A DNA stretch of 64,000 nt from Xanthostigma xanthostigma (lineage: Eukaryota; Arthropoda; Insecta; Raphidioptera; Raphidiidae). Shown here piece by piece: positions 1 through 11,409 of the stretch. A model generated the notes under the pieces. It was not told where the DNA came from, made no database searches, and saw only the letters and a list, made by a program, of their open reading frames with translations. The first letter of the stretch is position 1. Every line of letters begins with the position of its first letter. The stretch spans positions 5,022,001 through 5,086,000 of the forward strand of contig OY754468.1 of assembly GCA_963575645.1 (NCBI GenBank). The letters run 5' to 3'. The position numbers and the translations under genes are program-made.

Positions 1-277
1 TGTCGAGGTTTTCCATGGTTTCCCTCAATAATTCCAGATAAATATCGAGATAGTTCCTTATTTAAGGCCATGGCCGATTACCTGTCGAACTCCTATGCTC
101 AAAATTTGCCTACCTTTTCCTAATGTCCTAAAATTTCTTCATTCGCCTATTGCTATTAATTAAGTTGAAGTTCAAAAATGTAGAAAATACCGGGAAGTGT
201 AATGGTGCGAATAGCGTCTGTCATGACATACATACATACGTTAAACGCATTAATATTATTATAATTATTATTATATT
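1..277 (+). mobile_element. tRNA-derived SINE, 5'-truncated copy
   Basis: The sequence matches the body of the SINE seen with its tRNA head at 53272-53680, and a second copy at 12775-13085. Shared landmarks are the 'tggtttccctcaata' block, 'aaggccatggccgatta' and 'ctcctatgctcaaaatttgc'. The copy enters from outside the window, so its head is not visible. It ends in an (ATT)n-like tail near 250-277, as in the 12775 copy. Confidence 0.8.
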
Positions 278-426
278 TTTAAAATTTATTTTAGACCAAA
301 CGTCGTATCGAAAAACATTTAATCATTTTGTTGGATAATTCATAAATCGTTTGTATGAAATAGAATTTTGATACTATTTGGGATGTGAATATAAAATGTT
401 TAATGAAAGATTGATAATTCAGAAGC

Positions 427-1102
427 AATAGTCATGATGACAGATTTTGAAATCCAGTTATATAATGTAGGTCTTTACTATTTCCGAAAAAAAAACATTT
501 TTTTTTTTAAATTGAACGCAAATTATTGCATTTTTTTCTTTCTATTTTGAAGTAATTGCGTAAACGTTTGTGACGTCACGCCTTAGTTAAAGGTGACATT
601 CCATGTAGTATTTATGGGTGTAGAGGTGTCGTGCAGAGGTATTTCGTAGAAAGTTATGTAAATGCTATGATTTATATTAAGTATATTTTTAAAAGTAGGT
701 ACTTAGTAGTAAAAATAGTATGGCTTTATTTACTTGCGAGTTAACTAACCTCAAAAATAACGTATGACATGAGTGTTATAAAAATATCACAAAAAAAGTA
801 ATAAACAACAAATCAACTAAATAAATGATGCAGAAGTGAATGATCGCAACAAAAACTTAAGCGACACTGTGATTATTTACTTCAAGTGTTTATATTCTCT
901 TTGATTTAAGAAGGCGTGACGTCATTCGGTGTTTCAGTCAACATGGCCAATTGCAGTATTTTATACCTTTATTTTATTAAAAATCTTATTAATCTCAATG
1001 TTTATATTAACACTGGGTCATTTTTTAGAATCCGTTCAATATATATTTTTCTCCAAAACCATATTTTGTTCTTTGATTTTTTATACTGTCATCATGCCTA
1101 TT
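427..1102 (+). mobile_element. TIR repeat family B, copy 1 (non-autonomous DNA element)
   Basis: About 676 bp bounded by AATAGTCATGATG at the left and CATCATGCCTATT at the right. The full copy at 14452-15105 has a perfect 13-bp terminal inverted repeat, AATAGGCATGATG/CATCATGCCTATT. A third, interrupted copy lies on the other strand at 50575-52384. No transposase ORF is visible. The short ORFs inside it differ between copies and are not genes. Confidence 0.8.
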
Positions 1103-1766
1103 TTGAGTCATACTATAGCAATAAAACCGTGTCGTCAGTGTAATGTGTTAATTTACTTCAATACATGTGTAATAAGAATTGAATTAATTCATCCAGCAGC
1201 CAGCCCCGTTTCTTGTCTACCTCCGTCTACTCAAAGATGGTATATCAAGTGTTCAAAACTTGTTTTTGCACACCCTTCTATAAAATAGTTGCTTTTCATA
1301 CCTGTATAGCGGTCGTAAAATGGCCCATTTAATATTAGTGCTTAAAGTGAAATAATTTTTTTTTGACAGATTCATGAAATGTAGGTGGTTTATTTGCATC
1401 CATATAAAGTTTTTCTCTCTTGAACTCATGGATTATTCTGTGTGTGTGTAAATAAATAAAAAACCTAAATTTCATAAAGCTGTCAAAAAACCACCTAATG
1501 CTCTCACTCGCACCCATATGCACGCATAATACCATTGCGTACGTAGGGAAGCACGTGTTTTATGTACCTTTAGAATATGTTATCTCTAAAAGACCCCCGC
1601 TTTAGCAAATCGGTATACATTTTTATCTAAATATTGTACATTTACCGATATAATATTAGCTGTACTGAAATTACGTAGGTCTGGTGGGTCTGGGATCTTG
1701 GTATATATAATGTTCTAGAGTCTATATGACAGGGAGTTAGAATACGACATAAAAATCTAAGGTCAT
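1103..1766. other. Unassigned AT-rich sequence with one repeat terminus
   Basis: No gene was recognised. At 1671-1712 there is a fragment of the terminus of the long-TIR element at 34394-35236 (shared core 'gggatcttggtatatata'). Confidence 0.5.
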
Positions 1767-2290
1767 TGTTACAACACATAAACACACCAATGTTTATTCA
1801 GCACACTTAACTATTAACTATATACAAGAGATTGTTTATGTTCAACCAGATTTTATATAATCGAAATCAATGGTCTATTAAACCGCACAGCGCACACCGC
1901 ACTAGTATTTACACCGTTCATTTATCTTCTATCTCTTTAGCTACTTCGGTATTATTGCACCGACTGAACAATTTATGTCACAGTTATTTGTAACCCACTG
2001 TACGTTTGCCGTATGAATTCACTCACACACGAAATCTGACTGACTGATTGCCTAACTCGCACCGCATTTATAACTTCGAGTCCGCCTGGTCGAATGTTCT
2101 AGAAACATCTCGCTGGGCCGAAAACCTTCCTACACTTGCATTGCCTTCTTCGGGCAATTCTATGAAGGTTGGGATTTGGCTACCTGCTTTACAAAAACAT
2201 GCTACCTGCAGTGATTGTTATTGTCGTCGAGAACATTCTACAGAAAATATAGACGTTCCAACGGGGGGAGCTGGTGGGGAACGTGTAACA
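1767..2290 (-). mobile_element. Solo LTR-like sequence (minus strand)
   Basis: The segment begins TGTTACA and ends TGTAACA, the inverted termini expected of an LTR. On the minus strand it has a TATA-like box (2063-2074) and, downstream, an AATAAA signal before the end. The U3 end (minus 'gaatgttctcgacgacaa') is shared with 41095-41517 and 50491-50567. No primer-binding site follows on the minus strand and no matching flank duplication was found, so a solo or decayed LTR is likeliest. Confidence 0.55.
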
Positions 2291-2292
2291 AG

Positions 2293-2515
2293 ACGTTACT
2301 TTGTAACGTAGTTCTCTCTTGTCAGATCAGTGATCATTTTAGACGACTGATCACGCCGAATGCCGTCCGACCGAGCAAACACTCGGCCATACGTTACATC
2401 GGCGTTGGTCGACTACTCGGTTGGGGCAGCCGTCGTGATTGCGGTGACATAGAACAACATACGTTACTTTGGAACGTAGGTATCTCTTGTCAGATCACAG
2501 TGATCATTTTAGACG
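2293..2515 (+). repeat. Pair of ~53-bp direct repeats, 168-bp period
   Basis: Blocks at 2293-2345 and 2461-2514 share 'acgttactttg', 'ctcttgtcagatca' and 'gtgatcattttagacg'. The sequence between them is GC-richer than the surroundings. Origin unknown; it abuts the LTR-like segment at 1767-2290. Confidence 0.6.
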
Positions 2516-3144
2516 GCTGGGCCTACAGTGATTTTTTCATCGTGAAGTTATTTATTCCTCAACTCTAATGTAGCCCACAATGACCTTGAATGACCGCAGT
2601 GACCTAATTTCCATCCTCGTAGCCAGGCCCAGCCCGCCGGCACTGATTCTGGTGCAGCGGCCTAACCACTAAGAAATATAGCAGAAAAACCGAGTTGTGG
2701 GGTAATTTTGACCAGGGGTTAAACTTTTGAACAGCTTGTATGTTGGAAAACAGTTCGCTAAAATACGGCTAAATGAATACTTTCATAAATGCGCGTAATT
2801 TAAATTATAATGTGCTGTATGAATAAGGAACTACTATTATACAGAATAAATAAGACGTTTTATTTGTTCACGTTTTTCATCATCATATTTTCCTATCTTC
2901 TCTCACTTCTATAGTAACAATTTTGTATAACGATGTAAAACAAATTTTAGTCTTAAAATAGACTTTTCTTCCAAATTGAAAAATATTGTCTGTACTACAG
3001 GCATGATCCTCACAAGGGTCACAGCGTTGTCAGCAAGGCCGTACCGCCAGGATTGGGGGTCCTAGTGCAAAAACTGTCCTGTAAAAAATTAACTTCTAAA
3101 AATAAAAGGTGCAGATTTACTACGAGGTCAATTTACCTTTCTAT
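2516..3144. other. No gene recognised
   Basis: AT-rich sequence with short GC-richer patches (2615-2660, 3010-3065) that resemble worn transposon termini, but no pair of ends could be matched. Confidence 0.5.
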
Positions 3145-3789
3145 TGTAACAAAACTGTTCTAGTTCATGGTGGAAATGATTTATTTACAATAATAAACGT
3201 TTAACACAACAGTTAAACACTCAAACGAAAATACTTCTTTAACGTAACAGAAACAAAACAGTAAATTCTGACTAATAAAATAAAAGAATAATTAACGAAG
3301 AATATAAAGTCATTATACAACTATATACACAAGAGTATTTACAACACAGGAATACACCAACATTTATTTAACACTTATTTATTAACTATATACAGTTCTG
3401 TTTATTTCGTACACTATTATTTATACAGTTCATTTATTTATTTATCCTAACAGTTACCTCAGCATTGTTCACTGACTGTTAATTTATGTCGATTCTTCAC
3501 TCGATGAAACACAATGTATCACCGTCTCTGTATCACTGTCGTATCATGACTGCTGTGTATGTGAGCTATCCCGTGGTTTATATAGGCGCTGGATCGTTCT
3601 TTCCTTTGTTGCTTTCATTGTTGTCTGGAATTTGGCAACAAAGCCCTTTTTACCTACGCTATTGTTGGAACATCAAGCCGATTGTTGTTGACCCACAACA
3701 ATATGTGTATCATTGTGAGGATGACGAGTCGATTGTTGTTAGACAACAATGTGTTTCTATGTTAGAATGACAAGTCGATTATTGTCACA
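3145..3789 (-). mobile_element. LTR-like sequence (minus strand), related to 41095-41517
   Basis: Bounded on the + strand by TGTAACA and TTGTCACA. The part at 3190-3410 matches 41150-41330 closely ('acagaaacaaaacag', 'aataaaataaaagaata', 'ttatttaacac' in register). On the minus strand a TATA box (complement of 3577-3588) sits in the middle. Diverged short 'ttgttg' arrays occupy 3650-3780. No internal retroelement genes adjoin it. Confidence 0.5.
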
Positions 3790-3814
3790 CGAACTTCTTT
3801 GTCGTGTCAACGGA

Positions 3815-4113
3815 GAGTTAGATAAGATAGATAGATAAGAAACTTTATTCTGTTAATACTGTCAGTTACATATATAAAATTAAAATTTATGATTAGAAAA
3901 TTCCTCAACAGAATAAAAATTTGTAACACTATGTATAAAATGACTAGTGGAAACAACACCAAAGAAATAAGGATTTTTCAGTAGATCGCCAGCGCCTTTC
4001 AGCAAGTCACGTGGTCGCCCACAAACGTATCTCTCAAGCTGAAAAAAATTAATTACATTTCTTTCTCTTAGAAGCTCTACGCGATTGCGGGTCTTCAGGA
4101 CAGAACTATACAT
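3815..4113 (-). mobile_element. Non-LTR retrotransposon, 3' end (CR1/Jockey-like)
   Basis: The minus-strand ORF ends with 'FYSVEEFSNHKF' and contains 'KTRNR', both typical of the C-terminus of reverse transcriptases of this type (compare 31547-31935 with 'HSYQTRNK' and 'LYSVQEFF'). It is followed by a (TCTA)n tail, seen on the + strand as the GATA repeats near 3820-3838. It is 5'-truncated; all catalytic RT motifs are absent. Confidence 0.7.
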
Positions 4114-4213
4114 AGATAAAAAAAATGTTATGTTACAAATTTAAGTGAAGCTTTTTGGTCCTGGGGGCTCCGGTGCACCGCACCGCTTGCACCAGCTTCG
4201 TTCCGGGTCTGTT

Positions 4214-5360
4214 TATCGGGGCTGTAGCTTTGGGGTTCAAAGTTAAGAGCTAGCTATAAGCATGGCTCTTCTCGAATGAGAAGTATTGTATTTGATTAAA
4301 ATTACTACTAAATTTCAAAAATATAAATACTGTGATTATTAATTATTTAAACTTAACGTTGCACACACCGCTACACTGCTAATGGTTGTGCTGTTATCGC
4401 TTATTGCGCGTCAGAGCTGAGTTTCGTCCATACAAATAGTTATAACTAGGTTAATTTCGCATGAAACGAAACAACTTGTAGCTTTTCGAAAAAGAGAGAT
4501 TCTATTCTATACAGTGGAACCATTTTTAGGTTGAATCGAATTCATAAGTCCTGAAATTGAAACTGAAAATCCTAATCAACTTGGAAGTTCGCACTTGGCG
4601 ACAGTACTAAAAAATCCGTCCAAAATTGCGATCTGTAGAGCTCGGACGTACATACGTACAGACCAACCGACAACTGCTGTTCGTGATTTTCAATTACAAT
4701 TTTAGTAGTATTTATGAACTCTAATGGATTTAAAAATGGTTCTGTTTTATAGATCAGAATCTCCTCTTTTCAAAAGGCTTCAATTTGAATGGATTTCGTG
4801 TTAAATTAACTTAGATATAACTTCTTATATGAACGAAGTTCCGCCCGACATACACGAAAAGCAAGTTAATATAAACGTGCAGGTAAAATAGTGTAACCTT
4901 GAAACATAGAAATTTGGTAAAATTTTTGATTTCTATTTTTGGGACCCACTGCAATAACTTCCCCGTGTAACTGGGTAGTTAACAACGGTTTCGCTACACG
5001 CACGAATATTCTCCTGGTGGCTGTAGGTTTAATATTAAAGTTTGAGACGGTTGTATATATAAATCAGGCGTTACTTATATTATATTAATATTATACAAAC
5101 CGTGTATGTATTATTATGATGCGGTTGCAAACATTAATGTCCAGTTAGAGAGTTGATATAATACAGTGTCCGCGAGGATGGGGCGTTCCAGATGGAACGA
5201 TCTTGTGGTGGGTTTCACACGTCGTAAACGTAACCAGCTAATTTACGTCACGTCTATTGTAAAAGGCATTATTTTATACCCATATGTATAAATGCGGTTT
5301 GACTTGGGAACTACCTATAACTCGTTCACTGACTCATTGCGCAAACTCGGAATATATTAT
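4214..5360. repeat. Dispersed repeat family E and unassigned sequence
   Basis: 4350-4760 is related to 23240-24060. The block around 'cgtcagagctga' is in the same orientation, while the block 'gacaactgctgttcgtgatt' is inverted relative to it, so the two copies differ by an inversion. The rest (4760-5360) shows nothing recognisable. No coding region. Confidence 0.5.
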
Positions 5361-6071
5361 ACTAGCGGCCTCGTCCGGTTTCACCCGGGTGCAAAAGAAC
5401 GAATGGAGAAGGGAGGAACATGAGTACGCACATTCATCTTTAGTTTAGATGAATGTTGTGTCCTTTCATGATGATCGGAGTTACCGTTCAAAAGTTTTTG
5501 TCGATTAAAAACAGTATTTATACTTTTTTTAAGTAATAAATTTCTCTTAAATCAATAATTACTGTAATTAATAAAATATATAATTGAAAACACTGTAGGA
5601 TAATTATTTTTATATAGGTACCTATAGTTATAACATTATTCAAATGAGCTATTAATTAAATTTATTTAATTTAATTAGTCGTAAATAAAATTAAAATAAA
5701 TTTAAATGTAAGCCTTAGAAGAAAGCAATGTAGAAAATAAAAAAAAATATATATATTCGCCCAACGTGGGGCTCAAACCCACGACCCTAATATTAACAGT
5801 CGCATGCTCTACCGATTGACCTAGCTGGGCTTGTGAATGTACGACCTAATATTGATATATGTAGTTACGGCATTTCACCTGAATAGAAGCTATTTTTGAG
5901 ATATATTTTGCAACATTTTTCATTGATGCTCCGCTCCTATTGGTCGTAGCCTTCCTCGATAAATGGGCTATCCAAAAAAAAAAATTTCAATTTGAACCAG
6001 TAGTTCCTGAGATTAGCGTGTTCAACCAACTAAACAAACAAACTCTTCAGTTTTATATATATTAGTATAGA
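5361..6071 (-). mobile_element. Lep1-type Helitron carrying a tRNA-Lys-like insert
   Basis: Read on the minus strand it starts TCTATACTAATATATA and ends with the Helitron 3' end ...CCGCTAGT. The same family occurs on the + strand at 48532-49204 (with insert) and 57774-58134 (without). It is the first of three Helitrons lying head to tail on this strand. It has no coding capacity. Confidence 0.85.
5758..5830 (-). tRNA. tRNA-Lys-like sequence inside a Helitron (pseudogene)
   Basis: 73 nt on the minus strand. The acceptor stem GCCCAGC/GTTGGGC pairs along its length (with G-U) and the T stem GTGGG/CCCAC is perfect. The body matches eukaryotic tRNA-Lys, but the loop reads CTGTTAA, giving anticodon GTT, and the anticodon stem has two mismatches. 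The D stem has one mismatch. It is therefore a decayed tRNA-Lys copy, not a working tRNA-Asn gene. The sister copy at 48817-48886 keeps the CTT anticodon. Confidence 0.75.
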
Positions 6072-6075
6072 TACT

Positions 6076-6320
6076 ACTAGCAGTCCGGTTCGGCTTCGCC
6101 CGAATTTGTAGCTTGTCGCCGTTTTTTCGTCGACTTGCGTTGCAAAATTGGTCTCCACGAAAAGCGCATTTATTTAAACGCGATAATATATAGCCTGTAT
6201 CCATCCTGAAGGTCCATTCTAAATATTGGTGAAAACAATTTTTAAATCGGATGAGTAGTTTCGGAGATTGCCTCCTACATCCAAAATTACAAACTTTACC
6301 TCTTTATAATATTATAGCGA
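6076..6320 (-). mobile_element. Short non-autonomous Helitron
   Basis: On the minus strand it begins TCGCTATAATATTATAAAG and ends with a hairpin 'ttcgggcgaagccgaa' followed by CTGCTAGT. That hairpin plus CTAGT is the classical Helitron 3' end. The start of a related element is seen at 25182-25360. It is separated from its neighbour at 5361-6071 by only 4 bp. Confidence 0.85.
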
Positions 6321-6698
6321 TCCGTCGTGTTTCACCCGGATGCAAAATGTATTTCGTTTGTGGCCCGGCGTCTGAACTAATAGCTTTGAGCAAATTCCAA
6401 GTTCTAACAGATGTCGCTATTTGGTACTAAACAGTGTTGTTTGTTTGCTTCTGAACTATTAGTTCAGAAGCAAACAAACAAAACTGACTTCTGATAGAAC
6501 AGATGTCGTTGTGTGTTACTAAAAAAGGTTTTTTGAGAAAATACCGTATTTTTGTATAACAAAATATTTGATAAAAAGTATCCTATTACGTAAGTTGTAC
6601 CAAGAAAGACACATTTACAAAATTTAATTTAAATCTGTTCAGTGGTTTCGGAGATTAGCGCGGCCAAAATTGTGACACGGGAATTTTATATATATAGA
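6321..6698 (-). mobile_element. Helitron, third member of the array, with an internal palindrome
   Basis: On the minus strand the 5' end is TCTATATATATAAAATTCCC, matching 39247-39390. The 3' end lacks a clear CTAGT and abuts the previous Helitron directly. A perfect 20-bp inverted repeat with a 3-nt loop lies at 6438-6480. Confidence 0.75.
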
Positions 6699-6702
6699 TA
6701 TA

Positions 6703-6866
6703 ATCGATCCTGGATAAGCAAGAGTTCAAGGGACCGCGATCTCTTTTTCGCTTATGGAGGTTTTTTACTAACCCAAGTTCTAGCCTATAGAGGTACAGGA
6801 GTGGCCTTTCTCACTTATAAAGGTCTATAAAAATAAGCAAATAGGTAGTGATAAACATGTTTGTAA
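6703..6866 (+). repeat. Repeat family D fragment ('cttatagaggt')
   Basis: Contains 'ctaacccaagttctagcctatagaggtac' like 43460-43685, and the family appears to resume at 7437-7500 ('gagagttttctcgcttacc'). This suggests the MITE at 6877-7436 inserted into a family D copy. Confidence 0.55.
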
Positions 6867-6876
6867 TTATTCATGC

Positions 6877-7436
6877 CCATATTCACCGAACACTATTAAA
6901 GATAGAAGTTACTAATCTTGTAACAAATTTATTCGTTAGAATAAAATTTTCTTTCAATTCACCGAGCAAAATACAGGTAGAAAAGTTAGTTAAAGAATGT
7001 ATATACACTGCGCTATACCCCTTGCTCTTTGTTGTGAATATTTTGACGTTCACCCAAAAATCCAAACGATGGCGTTAGTGTAAACGTAAATATAATAATT
7101 TTTAATCCTAACCCAACACAAAACTTACACTAACTTTAATGTTTTACAACTATACACTTCACAAAAGGTTAATAAACAGCACATAAATATATTCACAACA
7201 GCAAACTGTAGATATAATACTCCATGTTTATAGGTTAGGTATTATGATTTATGTGACAGTCATTATTTTATCAGGCGAATAAATATTTATACCTTCGAAG
7301 TAAGACAGAATAGATTTATACCTGCAGTAAACATAATTATGTTTGATGAATTGAATTATCGCTATTTATTCGGAGGAATAGCTGCCTGAAGAACAAATGA
7401 ACCGAATAAATAACTACTTACGTTCGGTGAATATGG
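6877..7436 (+). mobile_element. MITE family C, copy 1
   Basis: 560 bp with perfect 15-bp terminal inverted repeats CCATATTCACCGAAC/GTTCGGTGAATATGG. A second copy of 575 bp with the same termini lies in the opposite orientation at 30561-31135, and internal sequence is shared along its length. The short ORFs on both strands are not conserved between copies. The target duplication could not be fixed. Confidence 0.85.
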
Positions 7437-8246
7437 CCAATTGGAGAGTTTTCTCGCTTACCTAGTTCTCACTCACTCAGGTTTGATTGTATACTTATGG
7501 AAGGCACATTCCCCTTATCAAGAGCTATCAAACATGTTTGGGTATTTAAGACAGCGTGAAAATTTGTGTAACACTTCTTTTGTAATTTCTGAACACAAAA
7601 TCGAAAATCTGGCTGAAGGGTAATGATGCCTGGCCAAGCCTTGAATTTTTAAAAATGTTATTTTCAAAAAAAGTCCTTGAGTCATTTTGAAATTTTAATA
7701 CCTTCAAATTTAGTATTCGATGAAATAAAAAATAACTCGGTTACAAAACTGTCTATTACAGTGAGAGAGTAAGACGCTACGGGTAGGTTGAAGTGTGAGA
7801 GAATTTGGTACATTGTACGTCAAGTTAATTGAACGAGCTGTACATTGTATGTATGCTAATGCATTGTATTGCAACGAGACGTAAGTAATTTACACGACCG
7901 ACATATTACAATTTATGATATTTTGTTGTTGAACATTTATGATATTGAAAACATATTTATTATTATCTGTACATACATTGCATACCTACCTGCTTATGAT
8001 GAACTTACTCATGCTTTATTTAAAGCTTTTTATTGCATGTCAGTGTCATGGGGGAAAAACTCAGTAACGTAGCTATAAATAAGCCATATAAATAATTTAT
8101 TATAAATCTTTGAAATAATCTCGTAAAAAAATCTTCGCAAATAATACAGTGTTTAAAGTCATGTGTAATTATACCTACGTTATAAATATAAAGTTAAGGT
8201 CGCTGCACACGAGGCTGGTTTATATAGCTGGAATCATTGCTGGTGC
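7437..8246. other. No gene recognised
   Basis: 7437-7500 continues repeat family D; the remainder is AT-rich with no visible coding region, RNA gene or paired termini. Confidence 0.5.
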
Positions 8247-9145
8247 TTAAGGACGTAGTCCTATGTTCAAGCTCGTTTTCAACCTTTTTTTCAGAATTTT
8301 TTTTTAATAACAAATAATGTACAATCATTTCAATTTTGTTACATGTTATTACTGACATTATAAGCTAAGAAAAAAAAATTTTTTTGCTTAATTTTGCGAC
8401 ATTTTATAATTGTTTTTTTTTTTAACCTAAAGTAGACAACTTTAAATGGTGGTAGGAGGGTAGCGCGGGTGATAACGTCACTTGGAGTCATCTGAATTAT
8501 AAAAATTAAATTGGTTATTGTTTCGTAGGCTTGTGGCTCTATCCCGTACTAGAAATAATCATTTTTATTGATAAATAACAAAATGGTGGGTTTGAAAAAA
8601 AAACGACAGAAAATCGTGATTTTGTCGTTGAAAATCGATTAAAAAAATAGAAATAATTTTTATAATCAAGTAATTCTAGTACCAGACGGAGCTATTGTTG
8701 TGTAGAATACCTTGTGCAAAATTGAAAGCAATCGGTTGTATACAAATATTTCAATCACCCGCGCCGCTCACAAAAACGTAGTTTTGAAAAAAACGCGTTT
8801 AAAGTTTTGATTTCAGATTTCTTACAAAAAAATAAAAATGAATATTAACACTAATAAACTATGCCTGGTGTATAGTAAACCTAATTCCGTTTCTTCAAAG
8901 GTATCGTTTTCTGCTATTTTTTTTGCTCTACTCTGCGAGAGTATAAGGGTAACGTGATAAAAATTGAGAGGTAAGAGTCTTACCGTAAGACCGTTGCTGT
9001 TCTCGACTATATGCTATAGCTTTGTAAATATTTAATATTTCGGTCTAAAATTTTTACAGTATTTTCTCAATATATTATACTTACTATAAATGTAAAAAAA
9101 ATAAATTCGATTTTCCGGAACCCGAACACCAGACTACGTCCTTAA
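8247..9145. mobile_element. TTAA-flanked TIR element (piggyBac-like MITE), ~0.9 kb
   Basis: TTAA occurs at both edges (8247-8250 and 9142-9145). The inner termini are GGACGTAGTC/GACTACGTCC, extending with mismatches to about 18 bp. TTAA duplication is the hallmark of the piggyBac superfamily. The interior is AT-rich, has no transposase, and contains a GC-rich spot 'agcgcgggtgataacgtcac'. Confidence 0.75.
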
Positions 9146-9318
9146 GCTGGCTACGAGGATTAAAATGACGTCACCGCGGGCTCGCATGTTTGGTTACAAG
9201 TTGGTTTTTAAAATTAAAACCTCGACTATTTCATAATAGATGAATGATTAATTCTTAAAGTAGAAACATTTGGATTTAGCTAGTCGTTGAATTACCCACC
9301 ACTAACAGACACAATTAA

Positions 9319-10504
9319 TCTAAATATATAAAAGGAAACCGTGACTTACTAATCTATCAAAACATTGGACGGATTGGGCTGAAATTTGGTACACAGATAA
9401 TTATTATGACGTAGGCATCAGCTAAGAACGGATTTTTAAAAATTCAACCGCTAAAAGGGTGTAACGGGGGTTCTAAATTCGTATGGAACATCAACACACA
9501 GCTCAAACCACTACACGGATTGGGCTGAAATTTTGCACACAGATAGTTGTTATGACGTAGGCATCCGCTAAGAACATATTTTTGACAATGCAACCCTCAA
9601 AAAGGTGTAACGGGGGTTCAAAATTTGCATGGAGAAATCATACAGTATGTAAACACGTAAGGTGCACATAGGGAAATTAACATTGGGAAAAAATGACTGG
9701 ATCAGAGTGTGCCTTGAAATCTTGTTTTTCAATTTGACAGATAATATTCTTTTGTAAAATAAATATGTATACTACCGAAGAAAATATTCAAATGATTACA
9801 ACATAATCGGATTTTTTTTATTAATGGGACATTAAATTCCTAAAAATACTTAAATATGGTGCGAGATCAAATATCTCCGCGTATTCGTGTTGAACCTAAA
9901 GACATTGGGTCACTGATTTACCAACGCGCATACGTCATACCAGTCAGACAATTTTTGAATGAAATGTTTCCAAACAGATGGAGTTTTTTTTTTGTACAAA
10001 AAAATTAAAATAATGATTTATAAGAGCTTTTTATTATTAAAAAAGCCAAGTAAAATAAAAACAAATCAAAATAAAATAGAAATCCTCAAGATTACCACGA
10101 TAATTCAATAGAAATAACAATTAATGCAGTCATGGCTAACTCTGATCCAAGTGTTTTTTCCCAATGCTAATTTGCCTATGTGCACCTTACTTGTTTACAT
10201 AGTGTATAAGATACGTGTATCAATTCGAAAATGCGCAGGATTACTCCTGTCAACAAATAAATAGGCACGTGTTTTGTGCTTTTTCAAAAACAACCCCTTC
10301 AGAGGATGAAAAGAGGTAAATAGTCTAAAAATAAACATGGGTGTCATTTTCAAGGTTTGTCAGGACATTAATCACGTGAATGTCATCAATTTTGAAATTT
10401 ATTTCGGGAGGTTTCTACGTCGAGAAAAGAGTAACTATGCCAAATAAAGGGAATGCATCCGTGTTTCGGTTCAATCGCGTGCGAAGCCGCGGGTAACGGC
10501 TAGT
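9319..10504 (+). mobile_element. Helitron with a nested TA-flanked MITE
   Basis: The 5' end TCTAAATATATAAAAGGAAA and the 3' end 'gaagccgcgggtaacggctagt' fit a lepidopteran Helitron family. Near the 5' end a ~150-bp unit is repeated in tandem (9365-9480 and 9510-9630; shared 'acggattgggctgaaatt' and 'atgacgtaggcatc'). The interior is split by the MITE at 9648-10199. No coding sequence. Confidence 0.8.
9648..10199. mobile_element. TA-flanked MITE with long terminal inverted repeats
   Basis: 552 bp bounded by TA. Terminal inverted repeats of roughly 75 bp start TGTAAACACGTAAGGTGC and end GCACCTTACTTGTTTACA, and both run into 'tgatccaagt'-type sequence. The TA duplication suggests a Tc1/mariner-like origin. 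It sits inside the Helitron, so it is the younger insertion. Confidence 0.8.
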
Positions 10505-11094
10505 ATATAAATATAAAGCGAATAATTAGATTTGTTCATATATTTATATATCCACCTTGTACACACGTACCAAATGTACTGTGAGTTTGTAATGTATATT
10601 GTACAAGTTTAACACGATATCAGCTATAAAATGTTCCTTATATATTCGTTTACTTGTCTTTTCTATTCTAATTAGACAGGCATTCTCATTCCGTTTTCGC
10701 GTTTAATTTCGCCCGCGGTTTCGTTGTAATTACATTATACACCTCTTTCCCCTCACACCCTCGCTACACTACTTCCATAGCTACACGTATAATCTACCCC
10801 CTTGTTTCACCATAAACTAATTAACCCCTGTATAGAACGTTTTCTATTTGATACAAGATTTGTTAAGGGTAGACTTCGACAGTCTTTTTCTATACGAATG
10901 CGTTCGATGTGAATATTTCTTTCAACACATAAATATTTTTAAAATTAGCTCTGATCATTTCAATCGGTTTACTATTTTACGACCTGTAAGCATTCAAGAA
11001 TCGGTCACAATAAAAAGCGGAAAAGTTTGTTTAATGTCTGTAATGTCAGGAACTGAAATGATTTCATTTTCCAAATTTTCAATTAGTTGAGGAG
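10505..11094. other. No gene recognised
   Basis: AT-rich. An 80-codon open frame at 10848-11090 has no recognisable domain and is probably chance. Confidence 0.5.
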
Positions 11095-11395
11095 GTACAC
11101 TCTTACGTCAGGAACAGTACCAATATTCGCATTCCACTTTTCAAACGTAATAAGTTGACAAATGGGCCAAATTACTTGTCACTTAAATTATATAATCAAC
11201 TCTCAGTTACCATAAGAAATCTACCAATTAATCATTATTCAAAAGAAATCAAGCGTATATTAACAAATCAACCGCTGTATAATTACAAAGATTTTTTTTT
11301 AATTAATGCATATGCTTTACTGACGATTTTGTAATTTGTTGTAAAACTTTTTCACAAATAAACTGTTCTATTCTATTCTATTCACAAAATGAACT
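11095..11395 (+). mobile_element. Non-LTR retrotransposon 3' end (CR1/Jockey-like)
   Basis: The + frame through 11164 reads 'GPNYLSLKLYNQLSVTIRNL' then 'KEIKRILTNQPLYNYKDFF', preceded by 'HSYVRNSTNIRIPLFKRN'. This is the usual end of RT proteins of this group (H-Y-x-T-R-N, L-Y-N-x-L-P, Y-x-x-x-x-F). The stop is followed by a short 3' UTR and a (TTCTA)n tail at about 11365-11395. Strongly 5'-truncated. Confidence 0.75.
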
Positions 11396-11409
11396 GTTCT
11401 ATTGTTTAA

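Noticed and set aside
5758-5830. Functional tRNA-Asn (anticodon GTT)
   Set aside because: The body is tRNA-Lys-like, the anticodon stem has mismatches, and the sequence is embedded in a multicopy Helitron whose sister copy has CTT.
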